This document shows, one piece after another, positions 16,274 through 25,277 of a DNA stretch of 52,572 nucleotides. The position numbers and the translations under genes were made by a program. The notes below the pieces were generated by a model, which did not search any database, was not told the DNA's origin, and saw only the letters and a program-made list of their open reading frames with translations. The first letter of the stretch is position 1; each line of letters opens with the position of its first letter. This DNA is from an uncultured Ruminococcus sp. (GTDB lineage: Bacteria > Bacillota > Clostridia > Lachnospirales > Lachnospiraceae): assembly GCA_900541505.1 (NCBI GenBank), contig UQKK01000025.1:1-52572 (forward strand). The letters run 5' to 3'.

Positions 16274-18082
16274 ATGAATATTTTGAATATAGAGCATATC
16301 AGCAAAATGTTTGGGGAGAAGCAGATATTTGACGATGTGTCCTACGGAATCCAGGAGAATGACAAAATCGGCATCGTGGGAATCAACGGCACAGGAAAGT
16401 CCACTTTCCTGAAAATCATCGCGGGGATGGAGTATGCGGACGAGGGACAGGTGACGGCGAAAAACGGAATCCGCATGGCATATCTTTCGCAGAACCCGGC
16501 TTTTGACAGGGCGGAATCGGTCCTCTCTTATGTGATGGAGGGGCGAACCGGGCAGGAGTGGGATACTTCCAGTGAGGCGAAGAGCATTTTAAACCGACTG
16601 GGACTTACAGACCATGAGCGGGATGTACAGACATTGTCAGGCGGGCAGAAAAAGCGGGCAGCGCTGGCGAGGACACTGTTGGAACCGGCAGAGGTATTGA
16701 TACTGGACGAGCCCACCAACCATTTGGACAATGAGATGGTGACCTGGCTGGAGGATTTCTTGAACCGTTTCAAAGGCTGTATCATCATGGTGACCCACGA
16801 CCGCTATTTTCTGGACAGGGTGACGAACCGGATTTTGGAAATCAGCCATGGAAAGCTATATGGATATGAGGCGAATTATTCCAAATTTCTGGAGTTGAAA
16901 GCACAGAGGGAAGAGATGGAACTTGCTTCAGAGCGGAAGAGGCAGAGTGTGCTGCGGATGGAGCTGGAATGGGCGAAGCGGGGCTGCCGGGCGAGGAGCA
17001 CTAAGCAGAAGGCGAGGCTTTTGAGGCTGGAGGAACTGAAGAAAGCGGCTGCGCCGACAAGTGATATGACAGTGGATATGGAATCGGTAGGCACCCGCAT
17101 GGGAAAGAAGACGATAGAGCTGTCCCACGTGAGCAAAGCCTATGGAGCGCACACCATCATCTCGGATTTTCATTATATTGTGCTGAAGAATCAGAGGCTT
17201 GGAATTATCGGTCCCAATGGCTGCGGGAAGTCCACATTGATGAAGATACTTGCGGGGGAATTAAAGCCGGACAGCGGAACGGTGGAAGTGGGTGAGACCA
17301 TACAGACCGGGTATTTTGCACAGGAGACGCCTCATATGGATACAAATCAGAGGGTCATCGATTATATCCGGGAAGTGGGAGAGTACCTTCCCACTAAGGA
17401 GGGGAGGATATCTGCCTCGCAGATGCTGGAGCGGTTCCTCTTCGACGCAGCGATGCAGTACACTCCGGTGTCCAAGCTCTCCGGCGGGGAGAAGCGCAGA
17501 CTTTATCTGCTGAGAGTTTTGATGGGAGCACCCAATGTACTGCTCCTCGATGAGCCCACCAACGATTTGGATATCCCCACTCTCCACATCCTGGAGGATT
17601 ATCTGGACTCCTTTGCGGGAATCGTTATTGCTGTCTCCCATGACCGCTATTTTCTGGATAATCTGGCGGACAGGATTTTTGCTTTTGAGGGAGAAGGAAA
17701 GCTTATTCAGTATGAGGGCGGATATACGGATTACGCCCAGGCGAAAAGGGCAAAAGAGGAGGCAATGAGGGAAGCGGAGAAATCGGACAGGGCGAAGCCG
17801 CCAAAAGACGGGGAGGAGAAAAAAGCCTGGAAGAAAGACCAGACGGTAAAACGGAAATTCTCTTATAACGAACAGAAAGAATATGAGACGATAGACGCAG
17901 ATATCGAAAAACTGGAAGAAAAGATAAGCCGGATTGAGGAGGATATGATGAAATATGCCACCAATTCGGTGAAGCTCTCCGAGCTGACAGCGGACAAGGA
18001 AAAGGCAGAGAAGGCTCTGGAGGAGAAGATGGAGCGGTGGGTATATTTGAATGAACTGGCAGAAGAGTTTTCGGCCCGATGA
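16274..18082 (+). CDS. ABC-F family ATPase (Uup/YdiF-like)
   Basis: A 602-residue soluble protein with two ABC ATPase domains and no membrane segments, the mark of ABC-F ribosome-associated factors. Domain 1 has GINGTGKST and the signature LSGGQKKRAALA; domain 2 has GPNGCGKST and LSGGEKRRLYLL. Both have DEPTN Walker B motifs. The linker between them (about 205-265) is helical and basic. The C-terminus (about 510-600) is a charged coiled coil as in Uup/YdiF. The ATG at 16274 follows AAGGAGCAG. It could be a housekeeping translation factor; the short linker does not argue for an antibiotic-resistance type, but sequence alone cannot decide. Confidence 0.92.
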   Translation: MNILNIEHISKMFGEKQIFDDVSYGIQENDKIGIVGINGTGKSTFLKIIAGMEYADEGQVTAKNGIRMAYLSQNPAFDRAESVLSYVMEGRTGQEWDTSSEAKSILNRLGLTDHERDVQTLSGGQKKRAALARTLLEPAEVLILDEPTNHLDNEMVTWLEDFLNRFKGCIIMVTHDRYFLDRVTNRILEISHGKLYGYEANYSKFLELKAQREEMELASERKRQSVLRMELEWAKRGCRARSTKQKARLLRLEELKKAAAPTSDMTVDMESVGTRMGKKTIELSHVSKAYGAHTIISDFHYIVLKNQRLGIIGPNGCGKSTLMKILAGELKPDSGTVEVGETIQTGYFAQETPHMDTNQRVIDYIREVGEYLPTKEGRISASQMLERFLFDAAMQYTPVSKLSGGEKRRLYLLRVLMGAPNVLLLDEPTNDLDIPTLHILEDYLDSFAGIVIAVSHDRYFLDNLADRIFAFEGEGKLIQYEGGYTDYAQAKRAKEEAMREAEKSDRAKPPKDGEEKKAWKKDQTVKRKFSYNEQKEYETIDADIEKLEEKISRIEEDMMKYATNSVKLSELTADKEKAEKALEEKMERWVYLNELAEEFSAR

Positions 18083-18181
18083 CTGCTTCACAGTTTAGCA
18101 TGCGTCATTCGTAAAACCGCACTATGCGCTAACTTGCGGCTACCGCGGCAACAAATATCAAGAATTAATTAAGGGATTCTC

Positions 18182-18210
18182 TTGACAAATCGAAAAGCAG
18201 TTGCTAATAT
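18182..18210 (+). promoter_or_regulatory. Promoter of ilvN-ilvC
   Basis: A perfect TTGACA at 18182-18187, a 17-base spacer and TAATAT at 18205-18210. The transcript start should fall near 18217. Confidence 0.85.
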
Positions 18211-18215
18211 TATAG

Positions 18216-18272
18216 AAAACAGATTGCACTCTGTTTTTATCACAGTGGGCTTGCCCACTTTGTTTACAGAGA
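18216..18272 (+). promoter_or_regulatory. ilvN leader with alternative stem-loops
   Basis: AAACAGA / TCTGTTT forms a hairpin at the very 5' end, followed by TTAT. AGTGGG-CTTG-CCCACT forms a second, followed by TTGTTT. The CTCTGT arm can instead pair with ACAGAG just downstream, so the first hairpin has a competitor. No T-box core and no branched-chain-rich leader peptide is seen. Confidence 0.45.
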
Positions 18273-18302
18273 ATTCCGGCAACGAGAGAGGTGAGAAAAT
18301 CT

Positions 18303-18800
18303 ATGAGAAAACAGGTTTATTCTTTACTGGTTGACAATAATCCGGGCGTACTGAGCCGGATAGCAGGTCTGTTCAGCAGACGAGGCTTTAGCATTGACAG
18401 CATCACAGCCGGGATGACGGCAGACCCGCGTTTTACGAGGATTACTGTGGTAGCTTCCGGGGATGAGCTGATTCTTTCCCAGATTGAGAAGCAGGTGAGG
18501 AAGCTGGAGGACGTCATTGAGATTAAGCTTTTGAAGGACGAAGAATCCGTCTACAGAGAGCTGATTATGATAAAGCTCCGCGCCAACGCTGCTCAGAGAG
18601 GTGAGATTATCTCAGTAGCGGATATTTTCCGGGCGAAGATTGTGGATGTGGAGGAGGACTCCCTGATGATTGAGCTGACCGGAAACCAGTCGAAGCTGGA
18701 GGCATTTATGAATCTTCTGAAGGACTATGAGATTCTGGAGCTGGCAAGGACAGGTATCACGGGATTGTCCAGAGGCAGCAAGGACGTTACATATCTGTAG
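18303..18800 (+). CDS. ilvN: Acetolactate synthase small (regulatory) subunit
   Basis: A 165-residue regulatory subunit of acetohydroxyacid synthase, first enzyme of valine/isoleucine synthesis. The N-terminal ACT domain starts VYSLLVDNNPGVLSRIAGLFSRRGF, the usual valine-sensing motif, and the C-terminal half has ELTGNQSKLEAFMNLL. The ATG at 18303 is preferred over the GTG at 18291; GAGAGGTG lies just upstream. No catalytic subunit gene (ilvB) is adjacent, so it must be encoded elsewhere. It is followed by ilvC, and the pair shares one promoter with a structured leader. Confidence 0.93.
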   Translation: MRKQVYSLLVDNNPGVLSRIAGLFSRRGFSIDSITAGMTADPRFTRITVVASGDELILSQIEKQVRKLEDVIEIKLLKDEESVYRELIMIKLRANAAQRGEIISVADIFRAKIVDVEEDSLMIELTGNQSKLEAFMNLLKDYEILELARTGITGLSRGSKDVTYL

Positions 18801-18898
18801 GATACAGGGAACACAAAAAGAAGCTAAGGGCAAACTGCCTTTAACTATAGAAATCAGGCACAGGGATGCCGAAGTGAAAGTTTAGGAGGAATAAAAAA

Positions 18899-19918
18899 AT
18901 GGCAGCTAAAATTTACTATCAGGAAGACTGTAACCTTTCTCTGCTGGAGGGAAAGACTATCGCAATCATCGGCTACGGAAGCCAGGGACACGCGCATGCA
19001 CTGAACTTAAAAGAGTCCGGATGCAATGTCATCATCGGTCTGTATGAGGGAAGCAAATCCTGGGCAAAAGCAGAGGCACAGGGGTTTGAGGTATTCACAG
19101 CAGCAGAGGCGGCTAAGAAAGCCGACATCATCATGATTCTTATCAACGATGAAAAGCAGGCTGCTCTCTATAAAAAGGACATCGAGCCAAACCTGGAAGA
19201 AGGCAACATGCTGATGTTCGCGCATGGATTCAACATCCATTTCGGACAGATTGTGCCGCCGGCAAATGTGGATGTGACCATGATTGCGCCGAAAGCCCCG
19301 GGACATACCGTAAGAAGCGAATATCAGGTTGGAAAAGGCACACCTTGTCTGGTAGCGGTACATCAGGATGCTACAGGAAAAGCTCTTGACAGAGCGCTTG
19401 CATATGGTCTTGCTATCGGCGGCGCGAGAGCTGGTATCCTGGAGACAACATTCAGAACAGAGACAGAGACAGACCTTTTCGGCGAGCAGGCTGTACTGTG
19501 CGGCGGCGTGTGTGCACTTATGCAGGCAGGATTCGAGACATTGACAGAGGCAGGATACGACCCAAGAAATGCATACTTTGAGTGTATCCACGAGATGAAG
19601 CTCATCGTAGATTTGATTTACCAGTCCGGATTCGCGGGAATGAGATACTCCATCTCCAACACTGCTGAGTACGGCGATTACATCACAGGACCGAAGATTA
19701 TCACAGACGAGACAAAGAAAGCCATGAAGCAGATTTTGAAGGACATTCAGGATGGTACATTCGCAAAAGACTTCCTGCTTGATATGTCTGAGGCAGGCGG
19801 TCAGGCTCACTTCAGAGCAATGAGAAAACTGGCTTCCGAGCATCCGGCAGAGAAGATTGGCGAGGAAATCAGAAAGCTGTACAGCTGGAGTGACGAGGAT
19901 AAATTAATCAATAACTAA
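18899..19918 (+). CDS. ilvC: Ketol-acid reductoisomerase (class I)
   Basis: A 339-residue enzyme that isomerises and reduces acetolactate or acetohydroxybutyrate in branched-chain amino-acid synthesis. The N-terminal Rossmann domain has GYGSQGHAHALNLKESG, and the C-terminal knotted domain carries the metal site, with DLFGEQAVLCGG and FECIHEMKLIVDLIY. The length is typical of class I. The cofactor loop after strand beta2 reads GLYEGSKSW, with Tyr-Glu where NADPH enzymes usually have a basic residue. The ATG at 18899 has TTTAGGAGG. It lies 98 bases after ilvN, with a small AAGGGCA/TGCCTTT hairpin in the gap. Confidence 0.97.
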   Translation: MAAKIYYQEDCNLSLLEGKTIAIIGYGSQGHAHALNLKESGCNVIIGLYEGSKSWAKAEAQGFEVFTAAEAAKKADIIMILINDEKQAALYKKDIEPNLEEGNMLMFAHGFNIHFGQIVPPANVDVTMIAPKAPGHTVRSEYQVGKGTPCLVAVHQDATGKALDRALAYGLAIGGARAGILETTFRTETETDLFGEQAVLCGGVCALMQAGFETLTEAGYDPRNAYFECIHEMKLIVDLIYQSGFAGMRYSISNTAEYGDYITGPKIITDETKKAMKQILKDIQDGTFAKDFLLDMSEAGGQAHFRAMRKLASEHPAEKIGEEIRKLYSWSDEDKLINN

Positions 19919-20094
19919 GAATCAGACGAAAAAGAGAAAAATCGAAGGGGCTGTTGCAAGATGAATGTTTCATACAGGGTATTGAGGATGGTTATTAAGA
20001 CCTGCCAATATCTTGCAGAAACTGTTTTGCGGCAGTCTCTTTTACGTTTTGAAACCTGAAGTATGATGACATAAAACCCGGAAGGAGGGAGGAT

Positions 20095-21474
20095 ATGGAA
20101 GACAACCGCAATGATTTCAGCAAAGGGAGCATTGCCGGAAATATTTTGAGCCTGGCGGTGCCGATGACGCTGGCACAGCTTATCAATGTGTTGTACAGCA
20201 TCGTGGACCGTATTTATATCGGGCATATCCCGCATACCTCCACGGAGGCGCTTACCGGGATTGGACTGGCGCTTCCCGTCATCACCATCATCAGCGCGTT
20301 TGCCAATCTCTTCGGCATGGGCGGAGCACCGCTTTGTTCCATCGCGAGAGGAGGGCACAATGAAAAGAGGGCGGAACGCATCATGGGAAATTCTTTCTCC
20401 ATGCTGCTCTTATGCGGGGCAGTGCTGATGGTGTTTTGTCTGATTTTTAAAAGACCGCTTCTGTATCTGTTCGGCGCCAGCGATGCCACGTTTCCCTATG
20501 CCAACGACTATCTGACTATCTACCTGTTAGGAACGCTGTTTGTGATGACGAGTCTGGGGATGAACAATTTCATCAACTCCCAGGGCTTTGGGAAAACCGG
20601 CATGCTGACAGTGCTTTTGGGCGCGGTGCTCAATATCATTTTGGACCCGGTACTTATTTTTGTCTTTCACATGGGAATCCGCGGCGCCGCCATTGCCACT
20701 GTTATTTCCCAGGGGGTATCGGCATTGTGGGTGCTGCGCTTTCTGACCGGGAAGAAGGCGATACTGAAGCTGAACCGGGATGGGATGCGCCTGGACTGGA
20801 AACTGATAAAGGAAATCATGATGCTCGGAGCTTCGGGCTTTATCATGTACATCACCAACGGCACTGTGCAGATTGTTTGCAACTTCATGCTCGCACGCCA
20901 CGGCGGGGACCTCTATGTGGGCATCATGACGGTCATCAACTCTGTGCGGGAAATCATCACCATGCCGGTTACCGGGCTGACATCGGGGGCGCAGCCGGTG
21001 ATTGGCTATAATTATGGCGCGGGCTGTTACAGGCGTGTGAAATCTGCCATCAAGTTTATGGCGGGGAGCTGTATGGTATTTACGGTAGCGATGTGGGCGG
21101 TGCTGTTTTTCGAACCCCGGTTTTTCCTGCAGTTGTTTACCAGCGAGCCAGCTCTCATCGAAAAGGGAATCCCTGCGATGCGTCTGTATTTCTGCGGAAT
21201 TTTTATGATGTCGCTGCAGTTTTCGGGACAGTCCACTTACCAGGCGCTGAACATGCCAAAGCCTGCTATCTTTTTCTCCCTGTTCCGCAAAGTCATCATT
21301 GTGGTGCCGCTGACAATCCTTCTGCCGGTAATTGGGAATCTGGGGACAGATGGTGTCTTTTTAGCCGAGCCTATCTCCAATGCAATCGGAGGGACTGCCA
21401 GTTTTGTGACCATGCTTATCACCGTGTGGCCGAAACTAAAAACAACGGACGGGAATTTTGACGGGGGAACATGA
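20095..21474 (+). CDS. MATE family multidrug/cation exporter
   Basis: A 459-residue integral membrane protein with about 12 hydrophobic segments in two repeated halves, as in MATE antiporters that expel organic cations using Na+ or H+. The first helix has LAVPMTLAQLINVLYSIVDRIYIGHI, and the matching motif in the second half is PVTGLTSGAQPVIGYNYGAG. The ATG at 20095 follows GGAAGGAGGGAGG. The 176 bases after ilvC contain no gene and no clear T-rich terminator, so read-through from ilvC is possible. Its substrate is unknown. Confidence 0.92.
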   Translation: MEDNRNDFSKGSIAGNILSLAVPMTLAQLINVLYSIVDRIYIGHIPHTSTEALTGIGLALPVITIISAFANLFGMGGAPLCSIARGGHNEKRAERIMGNSFSMLLLCGAVLMVFCLIFKRPLLYLFGASDATFPYANDYLTIYLLGTLFVMTSLGMNNFINSQGFGKTGMLTVLLGAVLNIILDPVLIFVFHMGIRGAAIATVISQGVSALWVLRFLTGKKAILKLNRDGMRLDWKLIKEIMMLGASGFIMYITNGTVQIVCNFMLARHGGDLYVGIMTVINSVREIITMPVTGLTSGAQPVIGYNYGAGCYRRVKSAIKFMAGSCMVFTVAMWAVLFFEPRFFLQLFTSEPALIEKGIPAMRLYFCGIFMMSLQFSGQSTYQALNMPKPAIFFSLFRKVIIVVPLTILLPVIGNLGTDGVFLAEPISNAIGGTASFVTMLITVWPKLKTTDGNFDGGT

Positions 21475-21585
21475 AAATATGTGAAAAAATGCGCTCTGCT
21501 TCATACTTTATACTGCACATCTGCTGATTCTGTGGTAAAATATTTACAGATACATCAGGACGATTTTCAGAAAGGAGAGGAGCGT

Positions 21586-22227
21586 ATGCAGGAAGGATTT
21601 ATTGACTTAAGATCTGCGAAAAATCCAAAAGCAAGGATTAAGATGCTGGGCGGACATTTTGCTACGAAAAATTCTCATGTCAACACGTATATCGACATGT
21701 CCACCGTGAAGACCCGTCACAATAACGCGAGGGAGACAGGACGGACACTGGCGGCGGAATATATGACGAATACGATGATTGACACGATTGTCTGCCTGAA
21801 GAACACAGAGGTTATCGGCGCCTTCATGGCAGAGGCGCTCTCAGATTCTTCCAGCGCGTCACTAAGCGCGGGGAACAATATCTCTGTGGTGACCCCGGAG
21901 TTTGATTCCACGGGACAGATGCTCTTCCGTGAGAACAATCAGCGCATGATAGAGGGAAAACAGGTGGTTGTGCTGACGGATTCCATGGCGACAGGTACCC
22001 TGACGAGACAGGCGATTGAGAGTGTGCTCTACTATGGGGGCAGGATTTGCGGTATCTGCGCGGTGTTCAGCGCGATTTCCAGAGTTGCCGGGGTGGAGGT
22101 TAAGACGATTTTTACCAGTCACGACCTGCCGGGCTACCAGGTGTACAGCTCCCACGAGTGCCCGCTGTGCAGAGACGGGGTGCGCTTAGAAGGACTTATC
22201 AACAGTTTCGGGTACGTGAGGCTGTAG
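21586..22227 (+). CDS. Phosphoribosyltransferase-fold protein
   Basis: A 213-residue protein with a type I PRTase fold. The PRPP-binding loop reads VVVLTDSMATGTLTRQAI (about 126-143), where the usual acidic pair Asp-Asp is replaced by Thr-Asp. The central part resembles orotate phosphoribosyltransferase. A short Cys pair CPLC sits in the C-terminal segment. The frame is open to 21481, but the ATG at 21586 has AAAGGAGAGGAG directly upstream. It is followed by a bidirectional terminator. The substrate base is not identifiable; it may be an orotate PRTase relative with a regulatory or salvage role. Confidence 0.75.
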   Translation: MQEGFIDLRSAKNPKARIKMLGGHFATKNSHVNTYIDMSTVKTRHNNARETGRTLAAEYMTNTMIDTIVCLKNTEVIGAFMAEALSDSSSASLSAGNNISVVTPEFDSTGQMLFRENNQRMIEGKQVVVLTDSMATGTLTRQAIESVLYYGGRICGICAVFSAISRVAGVEVKTIFTSHDLPGYQVYSSHECPLCRDGVRLEGLINSFGYVRL

Positions 22228-22252
22228 ATTTTTAAGCCGTGATATTATAATT

Positions 22253-22291
22253 AAAAAAGGTATCCGCCTGACGGCAGCGGATACCTTTTTC
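22253..22291. terminator. Bidirectional terminator between the PRTase gene and rpsT
   Basis: A perfect stem GGTATCCGC / GCGGATACC has an A-run on its left and a T-run on its right, so it works for the forward PRTase gene and the reverse rpsT gene. Confidence 0.9.
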
Positions 22292-22316
22292 ATAACTTCT
22301 TTTTTATATCAAATGA

Positions 22317-22580
22317 TTAAGCAATCGCGTTTACAGCTTTTGATAAACGGGAAATCTTTCTGGAAACAGTCTTTTTGTGGTAAACTCCTTTGCTTCCAGC
22401 CTTTGTGATTTCTACGATTGCTGCGCGCAGTGCAGTCTTTGCTGCCTCAGCATCCTTAGCGGCAATTGCTGCGTCTACTTTCTTTACAGCAGTTTTTACT
22501 TTAGACTTGATTGCTTTGTTTCTTGCAGCCTTTGTTTCGTTTACTAAAATTCTCTTCTTAGCAGATTTGATGTTAGCCAA
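22317..22580 (-). CDS. rpsT: 30S ribosomal protein S20
   Basis: An 87-residue basic protein that binds 16S rRNA in the small subunit. It starts ANIKSAKKRIL and is Lys/Ala rich with long helices, as S20 always is. The TTG at 22580 is chosen: GGAGGTG lies 6 bases upstream and the next residues match the S20 N-terminus; the frame extends to 22595 only by chance. It has its own promoter and a leader of about 90 bases. It is divergent from gpr, the usual layout in Firmicutes. Confidence 0.96.
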   Translation of the reverse strand: MANIKSAKKRILVNETKAARNKAIKSKVKTAVKKVDAAIAAKDAEAAKTALRAAIVEITKAGSKGVYHKKTVSRKISRLSKAVNAIA

Positions 22581-22672
22581 TCTGTACACCTCCAAATATG
22601 TGAAATTTTCAATTGTGATATCATGATTTCAATGGATTCGGACACGGACGCTCCAATGAAACATACTCATTC

Positions 22673-22701
22673 ATTTTATGCCAAGTATTGGGGGTTGTCA
22701 A
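22673..22701 (-). promoter_or_regulatory. rpsT promoter
   Basis: On the minus strand: TTGACA (22701-22696), a 17-base spacer, TAAAAT (22678-22673). Confidence 0.85.
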
Positions 22702-22827
22702 TACATATTTCTCAAAAATACGGTAAAAACTAAGGAAAAAGCATTGATTTATCCATATAGAAACCCTGTTTTATTTACGGGAGCAAAAAATATGGCTGGA
22801 TTACTGCGGAAAAAGTGAGGATGGAGT

Positions 22828-23856
22828 ATGTTGGAGAAATATAGTATTCGGACAGACCTTGCGCTGGAGGAAAAAGAACGGTTTGAGTCGGATAATGTAG
22901 AAGTACAGGGAGTGGTGTTGGAGGAATCCTATGACGAGGAGAAGGAAATCCGCGTTACGCGGGTGAAGATTGAGACAGAAAAAGGAGCGAAGACCATGGG
23001 AAAACCTGTGGGAACCTATCTGACACTGGAAGCGCCCAACCTGTCGGTGCCGGATGAGGATTATCACCGGGAGGTCTCCGAGGAATTGGCGAAATATATC
23101 CGGGAGCTGATTATGGAAAATGAATTTCCAAATGAGGATATTTCCATCCTTGTGGCAGGGCTGGGGAACAGGCAGGTGACGCCGGATTCCTTAGGTCCCA
23201 AGGTGGCGGACCATCTGACGGTCACCCGGCATATCGTGAAGGAATACGGAAAATATGCCATGGGTATGGAGTGCGCCCATCTCATCAGCGCCATTGTGCC
23301 CGGGGTGATGGGACAGACGGGGATGGAGACGGAAGAAATCATAAGAGGGGTCATCAAGGAAACGCACCCCGACCTTCTCATTGCGGTGGATGCTCTGGCT
23401 GCCAGAAACAGCCGGAGATTGAACCGCACCATTCAGATTGCGGATACAGGGATACACCCCGGCTCCGGTGTGGGAAACAACCGGAACGGACTGAACCGTG
23501 AGTCTTTAGGCATCCCGGTCATCGGAATCGGCGTCCCCACTGTGGTGGATGCGGCGACGATTGTCAATGATACCATGGAAAACTTTATCGCCGCGCTGGA
23601 GAGCTCTCAGACGTTAAAGAAAGCCGGAGAGGTACTGCGCTCCTACAATGCCGGAGAAAAGTATGAGTTGGTGAAGGAACTCATAGCGCCCCATCTGAAC
23701 GGGATGTTTGTGACGCCAAAGGATGTGGACGAGATGGTGGATTATTTGAGCTTTACAATTTCCGAAGCGCTGAACATCCTGTTTGCGGACTGGGGAGAGG
23801 AAAAGAAAAACGGGCATAAGGATAAGAAGAGCTCCATACAATGTAAGGATAAGTAA
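22828..23856 (+). CDS. gpr: GPR endopeptidase (germination protease)
   Basis: A 342-residue protease that degrades small acid-soluble proteins when spores germinate (A25 family). The N-terminus IRTDLALE resembles the zymogen cleavage site and the SASP target site. LVAGLGNRQVTPDSLGP and GVMGQTGMETEEII are family hallmarks. The ATG at 22828 has GTGAGGATGGAG upstream. It is expected to be under a forespore sigma factor; I found no convincing sigma-G promoter by eye. Its presence with spoIIP marks the organism as a spore former. Confidence 0.96.
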   Translation: MLEKYSIRTDLALEEKERFESDNVEVQGVVLEESYDEEKEIRVTRVKIETEKGAKTMGKPVGTYLTLEAPNLSVPDEDYHREVSEELAKYIRELIMENEFPNEDISILVAGLGNRQVTPDSLGPKVADHLTVTRHIVKEYGKYAMGMECAHLISAIVPGVMGQTGMETEEIIRGVIKETHPDLLIAVDALAARNSRRLNRTIQIADTGIHPGSGVGNNRNGLNRESLGIPVIGIGVPTVVDAATIVNDTMENFIAALESSQTLKKAGEVLRSYNAGEKYELVKELIAPHLNGMFVTPKDVDEMVDYLSFTISEALNILFADWGEEKKNGHKDKKSSIQCKDK

Positions 23857-23910
23857 AAAAGGCTTTTCGGCTGCAAGTTTGCGGCAATGGTGTATGGAGG
23901 AGAGGACTGC

Positions 23911-25098
23911 GTGGAATATCATGGACCGGGGAGAAAGAATAAGGAGGCGTTGGGAATCGCGGCTGCGTGTGCGGCTGCGGCGTTTATCTTCCTTGTGGGG
24001 AAAACAGTGTTCAGGGAGTTCCCCTACAGAGTACAGCAGGAAATTTTGCACAGCGCCCAGGAAATGTATATGCCGCAGTTTTCCTATATAAAGGAAGGTC
24101 CCAGGCAGGGAGTGGGAAAATGGCTGGCGGATAAGGTCAGCGCCTGGCTGCCGCTCATTGAGTACACAGAAGGGAAAGAACCCTATGAGGACGCGGTGGA
24201 GGATGAGGCAACCATCGCCAGAATTTTGGAGAGTCAGGCGGACGACGGGCATGCGGTGGATGAGAACGGCAACGTTGTTGGCGGCGCGGATGAAGCGGAG
24301 ATGGAGGCCTCCCAGGAAGCAGTTTCTTCTATTGATATGTCCATCGAAAAACTGCGGGATTTTGATTACCTTTTGAGCAATTTCTATACAGTGGACAGTT
24401 CCACCATGATTGGACCCGACCAGTTAAACGCGGACGACCTGCTGGGGCGCAGTATGAAGATTGACACCAGCACAGGCGGACCCAAGGTGCTGATTTTCCA
24501 CACCCATTCCCAGGAGGAGTTCATCGACTCCACGCCGGGAGATACCAGCACCAGCATTGTGGGAATGGGGGAATATCTCGCACAGCTTTTAAATGAAAAG
24601 GGGATTGAGACCATCCACGACACCGGGGTGTACGACATCATCAACGGACAGTTGGACCGGAGCAATGCCTATGAGAACGCGGAGGCAAATATCCGCCCCA
24701 TTCTGGAGGCGAATCCCACCATTGAAGTGGTGATTGATTTACACAGAGATGGGGTGGCGGATGACACTCACCTGGTGACGGAGGTCAACGGAAAACCGAC
24801 GGCGAAAATCATGTTCTTCAATGGACTGAGCCGGACACGGACCAACGGGGATATTGACTATCTGTATAACCCGTACATACAGGACAATCTGGCGTTCTCC
24901 CTGCAGATGCAGCTGGCATGCGAGAGTACCTATCCGGGCTTTGCCAGACACATCTATCTGCGGGGCTACCGCTACAATCTGCATCTGGTTCCCAAGTCTC
25001 TTCTGATAGAGGCGGGCGCGCAGACAAATACGGTGGAAGAAATGAGAAATGCCATGGAAGTGCTCTCCAATACACTATATGATGTACTCATGGAATAA
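23911..25098 (+). CDS. spoIIP: Stage II sporulation protein P
   Basis: A 395-residue membrane-anchored cell-wall amidase/endopeptidase that works with SpoIID and SpoIIM in engulfment. One N-terminal membrane segment (about 12-32, ALGIAAACAAAAFIFLVG) is followed by a variable linker and the SpoIIP catalytic domain, with LIFHTHSQEEF (zinc His) and VIDLHRDGV. The GTG at 23911 with GGAGGAGAGG upstream is preferred; an ATG at 23887 in the same frame would add 8 residues but has no ribosome site. It follows gpr directly, as in many Firmicutes. Confidence 0.95.
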   Translation: MEYHGPGRKNKEALGIAAACAAAAFIFLVGKTVFREFPYRVQQEILHSAQEMYMPQFSYIKEGPRQGVGKWLADKVSAWLPLIEYTEGKEPYEDAVEDEATIARILESQADDGHAVDENGNVVGGADEAEMEASQEAVSSIDMSIEKLRDFDYLLSNFYTVDSSTMIGPDQLNADDLLGRSMKIDTSTGGPKVLIFHTHSQEEFIDSTPGDTSTSIVGMGEYLAQLLNEKGIETIHDTGVYDIINGQLDRSNAYENAEANIRPILEANPTIEVVIDLHRDGVADDTHLVTEVNGKPTAKIMFFNGLSRTRTNGDIDYLYNPYIQDNLAFSLQMQLACESTYPGFARHIYLRGYRYNLHLVPKSLLIEAGAQTNTVEEMRNAMEVLSNTLYDVLME

Positions 25099-25105
25099 AA
25101 AGAAT

Positions 25106-25134
25106 TTGAAAACCCCTACATTCTGTGCTAGAAT
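25106..25134 (+). promoter_or_regulatory. Promoter of the topoisomerase pair
   Basis: TTGAAA at 25106-25111, a 17-base spacer and TAGAAT at 25129-25134. The leader of about 135 bases holds a small CACGCT/AGCGTG hairpin. Confidence 0.7.
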
Positions 25135-25277
25135 GGAGCAATAGCCGGGGATTTTGCGCATCCTGCGGGCGCTCTCTGTCTACCGGGGCACACGCTTTGA
25201 AGCGTGATAGTTTCATGCTTTATGACGTGTGACTGTAATCAGGGGGCATGTGTGAAAGAAGAAGTAGGAGTGAAGAT

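Noticed and set aside
19919..20094. Terminator or small gene between ilvC and the MATE gene
   Set aside because: An 8-base inverted repeat (TGCAAGAT / ATCTTGCA) has a very long loop and no T-run, and no coding frame with a ribosome site was seen.
22700..22827. Sigma-G promoter for gpr
   Set aside because: Candidate -35 and -10 elements such as GCATT and CATATAG are only 8 bases apart; no pair with proper spacing was found.
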